From Candidatus Roizmanbacteria bacterium CG_4_9_14_0_2_um_filter_39_13 (GTDB taxonomy: Bacteria > Patescibacteriota > Microgenomatia > UBA1406 > GWC2-37-13): a stretch of 8,256 bases of DNA. Position 1 is the first letter of the stretch; the number at the start of each line of letters is the position of its first letter. Positions 1 through 5,400 of this stretch are shown piece after piece. The position numbers and the translations under genes are program-made. Location: positions 1 to 8,256 of the forward strand of contig PFSC01000069.1 of the NCBI GenBank assembly GCA_002788865.1, written 5' to 3'. Under the pieces are notes generated by a model, which saw only the letters and a program-made list of their open reading frames with translations, searched no databases and was not told the DNA's origin.

Positions 1-1095
1 GAATTTTTTTGGAGAATGTCTTTGTCGTTCCGTTATTCAAGTTCAACAGAATCTAAATTAGCACAGGATATAAAAAGAATTGATGAAATACTAAAAAGCA
101 ACAGACCAAACTACGAAGATGTGAAAGTTTATTTGAGTTCTCCGAAAGATTTAATTGAAACAGGTTTTAGTGCGGGAAGTAGTTATTGTAAAGCTATTTT
201 GTGCTTACTTGCTTATCACGAGCCAAAGGATTTTCAAGATAACGGAAAAGTGATTTTGGATAATTCTTGGTTAAAAGTTGCAAACAGCAAAAACTATCAT
301 CACTTTTTTCCAAAAGCATATTTAAGAAAAAATAATATTGGCAATGAAAACAGCCTTGTTAATATCACTTTGGTTAGTGCCGATTTAAACAAGAGAAAAA
401 TAAAAGCTAAAGCTCCTTCAATTTATATTCAAGATTTCCTAGACGAAAACGAAGAATTACCAATCTCTATAAAATCACATCTAATTGATAACTTAGATAA
501 TTTTGGCGTAATGAGTGATGATTATCTTGTCTTTTTGGAAAAAAGAGCAAACTCAATTTTTAATGAGCTGAAAAAGAGAATTGAACTAAAACATAAAGAA
601 GATAAAAAAGAAGACAAAGTTAAGGAGTTGATTATAGGCGGAGAAAATGAAACATTAGAAATAAAATCAACTTTGCGTTTTGATTTAAAAGAAAATATTG
701 TCAATAAAAAACTGGAGTATGTTGTCGCCAAAACAATTTCTGCCTTTTTGAATACCGAGGGTGGAACTCTTATAATTGGCGTTGATGATGATGGCAATGC
801 TTTGGGGCTTGAAAAAGACATTCAAACATTAACCAAACAGAATATTGACGGATTTGAATTACATTTAAGACAAGTCATTAAAAAATATCTAGGAGATTAT
901 TTTGAAAAATATATCAAAGTAACTTTTCCGAAAGTTGATGATAAGGAAATTTGTCTGATTCAAATTTCAAAAAGCGGAAAACCTGTATTCGTTACTTATG
1001 AGGGAAACGAAAGTTTTTTTGTTCGTAATGGCAACTCATCAATACCAAAGAACAGACAGGAACAAAGCGAATACGAAAAAATACATTGGAATTAG
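1..1095 (+). CDS. Partial DUF262/DUF1524-like HNH protein with C-terminal AlbA_2 domain (5' end outside window)
   Basis: The frame is open from base 1 (E-F-F-W-R precedes the first ATG at 16), and the text after it reads like the interior of a DUF262 (GmrSD-like) protein: F-W-R followed by RYSSSTESKLAQD. I therefore take the gene to start upstream; the ATG at 16 is probably internal. Numbering from that Met, residues 93-129 match the DUF1524-type HNH core: YHHFFPK at 94-100, NSLVNITLVSADLN at 112-125, then KAPSIYI. A lysine/glutamate-rich linker at about 180-205 leads to an AlbA_2 (Schlafen-type, divergent AAA-4) domain at about 210-355, with ETLEIKS, AFLNTEGGTLIIGVDDDGN and FFVRNGNSS. DUF262/DUF1524 proteins include modified-DNA restriction enzymes such as GmrSD; AlbA_2 domains are nucleotide or nucleic-acid binding modules. 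A defence role is inferred. Arginine is mostly AGA (8 of 11), unlike the more mixed use downstream. The upstream DUF262 catalytic part is not visible. Confidence 0.8.
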   Translation, partial: EFFWRMSLSFRYSSSTESKLAQDIKRIDEILKSNRPNYEDVKVYLSSPKDLIETGFSAGSSYCKAILCLLAYHEPKDFQDNGKVILDNSWLKVANSKNYHHFFPKAYLRKNNIGNENSLVNITLVSADLNKRKIKAKAPSIYIQDFLDENEELPISIKSHLIDNLDNFGVMSDDYLVFLEKRANSIFNELKKRIELKHKEDKKEDKVKELIIGGENETLEIKSTLRFDLKENIVNKKLEYVVAKTISAFLNTEGGTLIIGVDDDGNALGLEKDIQTLTKQNIDGFELHLRQVIKKYLGDYFEKYIKVTFPKVDDKEICLIQISKSGKPVFVTYEGNESFFVRNGNSSIPKNRQEQSEYEKIHWN

Positions 1096-1106
1096 GAGTT
1101 TTGAAA

Positions 1107-1178
1107 ATGAAATTCACCCCTAACCCCTCTGCCCAAAATCCAAATTGGAAAAAGTATTTAAAGAAATTTTTTAAATAA
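1107..1178 (+). CDS. Possible 23-residue ORF after the AlbA_2 gene
   Basis: An ATG at 1107 opens 23 codons ending in TAA at 1176-1178. A GGAG at 1095-1098, overlapping the upstream stop codon, lies 8 bases before the ATG. It is the only good Shine-Dalgarno in the window. The peptide starts MKFTPNPSAQNPNW and ends in a lysine/phenylalanine-rich tail. I recognise no family. It may be a real small peptide, the remnant of a longer gene, or chance. The C-rich stretch 1115-1133 (CCCC-TAA-CCCC-T) stands out from its AT-rich surroundings and may belong to a dispersed intergenic repeat instead. Confidence 0.2.
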   Translation: MKFTPNPSAQNPNWKKYLKKFFK

Positions 1179-1185
1179 GGAACTT

Positions 1186-1215
1186 TTGATAGACTATGCA
1201 ATACAAGCTTTTATT
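1186..1215 (+). promoter_or_regulatory. Weak candidate promoter for the cupin gene
   Basis: TTGATA at 1186-1191 is followed after 18 bases by TTTATT at 1210-1215, about 24 bases before the cupin ATG. The -10 is poor and the area is very AT-rich, so this could be chance. No Bacteroidota-style TAnnTTTG box is clear. Confidence 0.25.
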
Positions 1216-1238
1216 AAAAAAAATATTTAACGATACTT

Positions 1239-1715
1239 ATGAGAACAAAAAAAGAATTCAAAGTAAAGGCAGGTGAAGCTCGATTTGGTGAGCACTACAA
1301 AATGAAAGGTGTCACCTTAAATAACTTAGACATAAAAATTTCAGGGGCTGACACTGAAAATGGTTTAGCTGTGTTTGAGCAAACCGGACTTACGCCAAAT
1401 GGAGGACCACCATTGCATATTCATCCTTACCAAGACGAATGGTTTTATGTCATTGCAGGAGAGTATGTATTTCAAGTTGGTGACGACAAATATCAAATGA
1501 AATCAGGCGATACAATTTTTCTTCCAAGAAATGTACAACACGCCTTCTTACAGTTGACAGAAAAAGGGAAGACGATAGTGTCTTATTTGCCAGCAGGAAA
1601 GATGGAAGCATTTTTTAAGGTTACAGACAAATGGACATCTCCACCTACAAAAGAAGAAATTGTAAAGGTTTTTGCAGATCATGACATGAAAGTTGTTGGC
1701 GGACCAATCAAATAA
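1239..1715 (+). CDS. Single-domain cupin protein
   Basis: This 158-residue protein has one small beta-barrel cupin_2 domain at about 40-115. Motif 1 is intact: G56, H60-x-H62, E67 and G74 follow the G(x)3-HxH(x)4E(x)6G pattern. Motif 2 reads G90, P96, N98, H101. H60, H62, E67 and H101 would hold one metal ion, as in quercetin-dioxygenase-like cupins, so a metal-dependent enzyme or ligand-binding role is plausible, but no substrate can be named. There is no signal peptide, so it should be cytoplasmic. The start ATG at 1239 has no Shine-Dalgarno and no good in-frame alternative close by. It stands alone, 143 bases after the previous gene and 149 bases before the next, so context gives no function. 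Its base composition resembles the gene before it more than the genes after it. Confidence 0.85.
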   Translation: MRTKKEFKVKAGEARFGEHYKMKGVTLNNLDIKISGADTENGLAVFEQTGLTPNGGPPLHIHPYQDEWFYVIAGEYVFQVGDDKYQMKSGDTIFLPRNVQHAFLQLTEKGKTIVSYLPAGKMEAFFKVTDKWTSPPTKEEIVKVFADHDMKVVGGPIK

Positions 1716-1724
1716 ATTGGTTTT
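1702..1724 (+). terminator. Weak hairpin at the end of the cupin gene
   Basis: ACCAAT at 1703-1708 pairs perfectly with ATTGGT at 1716-1721 across a 7-base loop that contains the stop codon, and the second arm runs into TTTT (1721-1724). The stem is only six pairs and the T-run is short, so this is a marginal terminator. Nothing else is recognisable in 1725-1808. Confidence 0.25.
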
Positions 1725-1808
1725 CATCTTATGGACAAGGATCAATTTTATTTTTCAAAATCTATTACACAGCTCTAATATGAGAGTGTTATTTTATGTT
1801 TAAACAGT

Positions 1809-1866
1809 AATTGAATATCATCTTGACAACAAGGATGAGTCATGTTATATTCAATTTATCGAATAT
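1809..1866 (+). promoter_or_regulatory. Candidate ArsR operator: GAATAT/ATATTC half-sites around the promoter
   Basis: AATTGAATAT (1809-1818) is the exact reverse complement of ATATTCAATT (1847-1856), so the two arms flank the -35 and overlap the -10. A third half-site, GAATAT (1861-1866), forms a second inverted pair with ATATTC (1847-1852) at 8-base spacing and runs into the start codon. ArsR/SmtB-family operators are AT-rich inverted repeats with TGAA/TTCA cores, so these are good candidates for autorepression. Binding itself is inferred. Confidence 0.5.
1823..1851 (+). promoter_or_regulatory. Sigma-70 promoter with extended -10 for the arsR-YHS operon
   Basis: A perfect -35 TTGACA (1823-1828) is followed, after exactly 17 bases, by TATATT (1846-1851), which carries the extended -10 TG at 1843-1844. 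Transcription should start near 1857-1859. This position argues that the TTG at 1811 is not the arsR start and that the ATG at 1865 is, leaving a leader of only about 6-8 bases. Confidence 0.7.
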
Positions 1867-2350
1867 GTATCATATTATTTTCCATCTCCATACTCAACTA
1901 CTCAAAGCACTCGCCAATGAAAAACGGCTTGAAATTATCCATCTTTTACGAGATAGAGAACTTACCGTCTCTGAAATTCAGACCATGCTTGATCTTGAAC
2001 AAGCAAATCTGAGCCAGCACCTTATGGTCCTCAGAAAACTCGATGTCGTAACTACTCGCAAAGATGGAAAAGAAGTTTACTACAAACTTTCACATAAAAA
2101 CTTTATCAAAGCAAGTGATTTGCTTCGTGAAATACTTATAGAACGTCATGCAGACGATGAGCTTGCAAATGGTTTTTCCCAAAAAATGACCGACCTTCTC
2201 CCACTGGTTCATGATCCGGTCTGCGGCATGAGAATCAGCCCAAAAACCGCTGGATATGCGCTGAAGGAAAACAAAAATGAATACTATTTTTGCGCATCAG
2301 GATGCTTTGAACAGTTCAAAAAACATCCTGAGAAATTTATCAATTCTTAA
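1865..2350 (+). CDS. ArsR-family repressor fused to a C-terminal YHS metal-binding domain
   Basis: The product is 161 residues from the ATG at 1865. I chose this start because the promoter overlaps the upstream TTG at 1811 and because ArsR proteins normally begin just before the LLKALANEKRLEI helix (12-24). The winged helix-turn-helix spans about 10-85: recognition region LSQHLMVLRKLDVV at 49-62 and wing RKDGKEVYYKL at 65-75. The classical ELCVCDL metal box is replaced by ELTVSEI (32-38), so the usual alpha-3 metal site is absent. Residues 116-158 are a YHS/TRASH-type domain like those attached to copper P-type ATPases: DPVCGM (117-122) and YFCASGC (141-147), then FKKHPEKF. The only cysteines (C120, C143, C147) are all here. 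It should bind operator DNA in the cytoplasm and respond to a metal or reactive thiol via the YHS domain; the ligand is unknown. It is the first gene of a four-gene operon, 7 bases before the next gene. Confidence 0.85.
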   Translation: MYHIIFHLHTQLLKALANEKRLEIIHLLRDRELTVSEIQTMLDLEQANLSQHLMVLRKLDVVTTRKDGKEVYYKLSHKNFIKASDLLREILIERHADDELANGFSQKMTDLLPLVHDPVCGMRISPKTAGYALKENKNEYYFCASGCFEQFKKHPEKFINS

Positions 2351-2357
2351 ATACTAT

Positions 2358-2873
2358 ATGAACATCAAAATAATCGTAGGATTTATTCTTGGCACAGTGA
2401 TTCTCATCGGAGGAAGTTATGCATTACTTACTCTGACCGACACAGCATCAAAAATTGAGTCGTCATCAAATGTGAAAGCCATCATAACGAGCAAAATTGA
2501 TCATGACTGGGGGACGATCGGTATAAATGATGGGAAAGTGAGCACAACATATACTATAAAAAACGAGGGCACAGAACCGATGAAGTTGTTTAATATTTCA
2601 ACTTCGTGCATGTGTACAACCGCTCAGGTCAAAATAGGAGAGGAGACTTCACCCGAATTTGGCATGCATTCTAATTCCCAGTATACTGCTACGTTGCCAG
2701 CGGGAAAGACAGCAGAGGTGATCGCCACATTTGATCCTGCGTTTCATGGTCCCAGTGGAATCGGAGCTATCACAAGGGAGATCATAGTCGAAACGAATGA
2801 CAAATCAAATCCACAACTTTCATTTACCGCTGAAGCAAATGTAGTCACAGAAGTTTCAGAAGTGAATAATTAA
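2358..2873 (+). CDS. Membrane-anchored DUF1573 protein
   Basis: The product is 171 residues from the ATG at 2358; an upstream in-frame ATG at 2277 lies inside the arsR gene and would add a non-family extension, so I rejected it. Residues 5-24 form one hydrophobic segment, an uncleaved anchor or signal peptide, putting the rest outside the cytoplasmic membrane. Residues about 44-168 are a DUF1573 domain, an Ig-like beta-sandwich: DHDWGTI (48-54), TYTIKNEGTEPM (64-75) and STSCMCTTA (81-89), matching the family's S-C-G-C-T signature with M for G. The C84-x-C86 pair could bind metal or undergo thiol chemistry; the biochemical role of DUF1573 is not established. No Shine-Dalgarno precedes it. It starts 7 bases after arsR and ends 4 bases before the next gene, whose product also carries this domain, so the two probably act together. 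Confidence 0.85.
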   Translation: MNIKIIVGFILGTVILIGGSYALLTLTDTASKIESSSNVKAIITSKIDHDWGTIGINDGKVSTTYTIKNEGTEPMKLFNISTSCMCTTAQVKIGEETSPEFGMHSNSQYTATLPAGKTAEVIATFDPAFHGPSGIGAITREIIVETNDKSNPQLSFTAEANVVTEVSEVNN

Positions 2874-2877
2874 TCAT

Positions 2878-3615
2878 ATGAATAATAAAATTATCATTAT
2901 TGTTGTGTCCATTTTGATTACTATTGGGGTATATTTTTATGCTCAGAAAGGTCAAAGTACAGACCAAAATGCTAATACTTTGTCACATACAGATATACAG
3001 CTTGTCAATCCAGATCGATTTGATGAACTTGCAAAAATACCTGAAACATTTGTACTTGATGTACATACGCCAGAACAAACCCATATCGCAGGCACCGATG
3101 CTTTTATCCCGTATGATCAACTTAAGGAAAACCAATCCAAACTGCCTCAAGATAAAACCACACCGATCTTACTGTACTGTCGTTCTGGATCCATGAGTCG
3201 TGAAGCGACTCAGACATTGGCTTCGATGGGCTATAGCACCATCTATGATCTTGAAGGAGGAACACAAACATACCGAGAGCAACGAGTTGGCGTGCTGTTG
3301 CAGCCCGATTCGCAAGACTTGGGAACAGTAATATATGGCGACATCGCAAAAACAACCTTTACTCTGACAAACAACACACCACAACCTCTGAACATAACAA
3401 AGGTTAGTACCTCTTGTGGATGTACAAGTGCTTCTGTCGAACGTGAATCGCTTAAGCCTTATGAGTCAACTACAGTAAATATTTCTTTTGATCCTGCGGT
3501 TCACAAAGATGATACCGATCTTGGCGATCTGACTCGAACAATATTTATTGAAACTGATAATCTGGATTTTCCGAAAGTAACTGCGGAAATCACCGCAACA
3601 GTTGTGAAAAAATAA
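2878..3615 (+). CDS. Membrane-anchored rhodanese-DUF1573 fusion protein
   Basis: The product is 245 residues. Residues 5-22 form an N-terminal membrane segment, so the two domains should lie outside the membrane. Residues about 38-135 are a rhodanese: VLDVHTPEQ (59-67), an active-site loop YCRSGSM (100-106) with C101 as the persulfide-forming cysteine, and YDLEGGTQTYRE (123-134). Residues about 140-243 are a DUF1573 domain with DLGTV (147-151), FTLTNNTPQPLNI (161-173) and the canonical SCGCT (179-183). Rhodaneses move sulfane sulfur or act on thiols. Fused to a C-x-C domain and followed by CcdA, this one may be reduced or recharged through membrane electron flow. That mechanism is inference. 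The gene begins 4 bases after the DUF1573 gene and ends 2 bases before ccdA, clearly one transcript. The ATG at 2878 has no Shine-Dalgarno but gives a proper anchor. Confidence 0.9.
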   Translation: MNNKIIIIVVSILITIGVYFYAQKGQSTDQNANTLSHTDIQLVNPDRFDELAKIPETFVLDVHTPEQTHIAGTDAFIPYDQLKENQSKLPQDKTTPILLYCRSGSMSREATQTLASMGYSTIYDLEGGTQTYREQRVGVLLQPDSQDLGTVIYGDIAKTTFTLTNNTPQPLNITKVSTSCGCTSASVERESLKPYESTTVNISFDPAVHKDDTDLGDLTRTIFIETDNLDFPKVTAEITATVVKK

Positions 3616-3617
3616 TC

Positions 3618-4517
3618 ATGTATCAAATCTCTCTGTTTGCCGCATTTATCGCAGGGATGGTTGCACTGTTTGCTCCCTGTTGCATCACCTATCTTTTTCC
3701 CGCGTATCTGGGAAATGTTTTCAAAGAAAAATCTCATGTCATTGGGATGACGCTGGTATATTCTGCAGGAATCTTTGTGGTCATGCTTCCCGTGGTACTG
3801 GGAGCGAAGGTTCTTTCTGATCTTTTTTTTAGTTTCCACGACTACACATATGTCATCGGTGGATTTATTATGATCATCATTGGTTTTTTTTCATTTCTTG
3901 GCGTAAAACTCCCGATGAATTTTCGATTTCATCAAAAACAAAACAAGAATGATATCGCATCCACGTTTACTCTTGGCATTTTTTCAGGAATCACCTCAGC
4001 ATGTTGCGCACCGGTACTTCTCGGTGTCATGACGTTAAGCGCCGTCTCGCCATCGATACTACTCGCTCTTGGTGTTGGCATGGCCTATGTCCTTGGCATG
4101 GTTACACCCTTATATATTGCTTCATTTTTTATCCAGAAGAAAAATCTTCTTGAAAATCCAATCTTTAAGAAAAGAGTACTCACTATTTCAATTGCAGGAA
4201 ATGCCTATCCTATCTTCGTCTCAAATATCATTGCCTGTGTGGTATTTATAATAACGGGAATTCTAATGATAGTGCTTACACTCACCGGCAATCTTTCTAT
4301 GGAAATGGGGGAAGTTGCAGTGACAAAGCAAATCAATCAAGTCGCCCTAACGGTGACCGAATTTGTCCGACGTATTCCTGGGCTTGATATTGTGTTCATT
4401 TTCCTTGCCGGATATGGAATGTATCGATTGATAAAAGCACAAAATAAAGCGTCCACAGATAGTCAACCAAAAAAAGAAAGCAATGGTAATAAAAAAGAAT
4501 CTTCCTGCCGTCATTAA
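3618..4517 (+). CDS. CcdA/DsbD-type thiol-disulfide electron transporter
   Basis: The product is a 299-residue polytopic membrane protein with about seven hydrophobic segments (roughly 5-27, 41-63, 76-96, 116-138, 146-172, 196-223, 260-277). Family signatures are a cysteine in the first segment (APCC, 19-22, with P28 six residues on) and its partner in the fourth (ACCAP, 128-132). In CcdA and DsbD these two cysteines carry electrons from cytoplasmic thioredoxin across the membrane to external thiol proteins. Here both sites have vicinal cysteine pairs. The region about 224-258 is a longer soluble loop than in short CcdA proteins, and the C-terminus is a charged tail ending SSCRH. No c-type cytochrome genes are near, so cytochrome maturation is unlikely; the neighbours point to reducing the rhodanese/DUF1573 proteins. 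It starts 2 bases after the previous gene and is the last of its operon. I give no symbol because ccdA function is not proven. Confidence 0.85.
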   Translation: MYQISLFAAFIAGMVALFAPCCITYLFPAYLGNVFKEKSHVIGMTLVYSAGIFVVMLPVVLGAKVLSDLFFSFHDYTYVIGGFIMIIIGFFSFLGVKLPMNFRFHQKQNKNDIASTFTLGIFSGITSACCAPVLLGVMTLSAVSPSILLALGVGMAYVLGMVTPLYIASFFIQKKNLLENPIFKKRVLTISIAGNAYPIFVSNIIACVVFIITGILMIVLTLTGNLSMEMGEVAVTKQINQVALTVTEFVRRIPGLDIVFIFLAGYGMYRLIKAQNKASTDSQPKKESNGNKKESSCRH

Positions 4518-4551
4518 AATGAAATAATAGAAATCTGTGCCCCTCCCAAAC

Positions 4552-4567
4552 AGCATTAAAAAATGCT
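4552..4567. repeat. Perfect 6-bp inverted repeat overlapping the rib -10 element
   Basis: AGCATT (4552-4557) and AATGCT (4562-4567) pair across a four-A loop. The 3' arm supplies the extended TG and first base of the rib -10. No T-run follows, so it is a poor terminator for the upstream operon. It could be a protein-binding site or chance. Confidence 0.35.
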
Positions 4568-4579
4568 ATAATGATTACT
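4564..4579 (+). promoter_or_regulatory. Extended -10 promoter of the riboflavin operon
   Basis: TGCTATAAT (4564-4572) is a perfect extended -10; no recognisable -35 lies 16-18 bases upstream, which extended -10 promoters tolerate. Initiation about 7 bases downstream, near 4579, coincides with the first bases of the FMN riboswitch P1 stem, which supports the call. Confidence 0.65.
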
Positions 4580-4697
4580 CCTTCAGGGTAGGGTGGAATT
4601 CCCAATCGGTGGTATACAAGCCCACGAGCCGCGATCACATCAACGCATGATCTCGTTTGATTCGAGAGCCGACGGTATAGTCCGGATGAAAGAAGGA
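4579..4697 (+). ncRNA. FMN riboswitch (RFN element)
   Basis: The conserved RFN blocks occur in order: AGGGTGGAATTCCC (4590-4603), ATCGGTGGTAT (4605-4615), AGCCCACGAG (4619-4628), then GAGAGCCGACGGTATAGTCC (4664-4683) and GGATGAAAGAAGG (4684-4696). The closing stem P1 pairs TCCTTC (4579-4584) with GAAGGA (4692-4697). The optional variable arm pairs GATCA (4633-4637) with TGATC (4648-4652), and TCTCG (4651-4655) can pair with CGAGA (4663-4667). These aptamers bind FMN and lower expression of riboflavin genes when FMN is plentiful. It sits just before ribE. It is a clear match by sequence and position. Confidence 0.97.
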
Positions 4698-4791
4698 TGA
4701 TGATAGCACTATTGTGTCAGTTTTTGTGCGCTTATCTTCGTTTTCCTTCTTATACTAACCCCGAAGTATACTACCAGTTTCATTTATTCAT
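4698..4791 (+). promoter_or_regulatory. Riboswitch expression platform, mechanism unclear
   Basis: TCCTTCTT (4744-4751) is the exact complement of AAGAAGGA (4690-4697), the 3' strand of P1, so a structure competing with the FMN-bound form can be drawn. Two terminator-like elements are weak: TGA-CAC/GTG-TCA (4701-4716, with a TAG bulge after TGA) before TTTTT (4721-4725), and TATACT/AGTATA (4751-4756 with 4765-4770) without a T-run. The ribE start has no Shine-Dalgarno to mask. Transcription termination and translational control therefore both remain possible. Confidence 0.45.
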
Positions 4792-5382
4792 ATGTTTACC
4801 GGAATCATATCTCACATAGGGACCATTAAAGAAAAAACCAAAGATACTCTGCATATTGAAGCACCAGGAGATTTATATACCAAATGCACTCTTGGCATGA
4901 GTATAGCGGTCAATGGTATTTGTCTTACCGTTGCGTCTGTAGAAAATCTTTCACAATTTACTGTCAATTTCATGCCGGAAACTGAAAAAAAGACCACTAT
5001 TCAATTTGCCAAAAAAAATGAGCTCGTCAATCTGGAACTGCCAGTCACGACTGAGACATTGTTTGCCGGTCACATCGTTCAAGGACACGTAGATACGGTA
5101 AGCAAGATATTGAATATTGAGAATGAGGGAAATAGCCATATTTTTACATTTAGTAGCAAACCAAATTTCTCAAAATATATGGTGGACAAGGGTTCTGTTT
5201 CAGTGAATGGAATTTCACTCACTATCATTCAATCACTTCACGATCGCTTTACTATTGGGATCATTCCTCATACATGGGCCAACACAATGCTTCATAAAAG
5301 TGTCATTGGTGACTATGTCAATATTGAAGTTGATGTTCTTGCCAAATATCTGGAAAAATTAATGATACGAGAAGAAAAATAA
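4792..5382 (+). CDS. ribE: Riboflavin synthase, alpha chain
   Basis: The enzyme dismutates two molecules of 6,7-dimethyl-8-ribityllumazine into riboflavin and the pyrimidinedione that RibH reuses; it acts in the cytoplasm as a trimer. At 196 residues it is slightly short for the family (about 200-215). It shows the expected internal duplication. Barrel 1 (1-88) starts with the diagnostic MFTGII and has AVNGICLTV (39-47). Barrel 2 (89-185) has GHIVQGHVDT (93-102) and SVNGISLTI (137-145), followed by IPHTWANT. Residue 36 is Met where Asp is common (G-M-S for G-D-S). The ATG at 4792 is fixed by the N-terminal motif although no Shine-Dalgarno precedes it. It is the first gene behind the FMN riboswitch and lies 18 bases before ribH. 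Confidence 0.96.
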   Translation: MFTGIISHIGTIKEKTKDTLHIEAPGDLYTKCTLGMSIAVNGICLTVASVENLSQFTVNFMPETEKKTTIQFAKKNELVNLELPVTTETLFAGHIVQGHVDTVSKILNIENEGNSHIFTFSSKPNFSKYMVDKGSVSVNGISLTIIQSLHDRFTIGIIPHTWANTMLHKSVIGDYVNIEVDVLAKYLEKLMIREEK

Positions 5383-5400
5383 TACCAATTTTATTAAACT

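Noticed and set aside
522..821. Minus-strand ORFs opposite the AlbA_2 gene and opposite the other genes
   Set aside because: They mirror strong plus-strand genes, show low-complexity or cysteine/serine/phenylalanine-rich text and have no recognisable domain.
1811..1864. TTG start giving an 18-residue N-terminal extension of the ArsR protein
   Set aside because: The -35 and -10 elements lie inside this stretch, so it would not be transcribed from that promoter, and ArsR proteins lack such an extension.
2277..2357. Upstream ATG extending the first DUF1573 protein by 27 residues
   Set aside because: It lies within the YHS-coding part of arsR and places polar residues before the membrane anchor; the ATG at 2358 fits the family.
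4751..4770. TATACT/AGTATA hairpin as the riboswitch terminator
   Set aside because: Its stem is only six AT-rich pairs and no T-run follows; retained only as a possible alternative fold.
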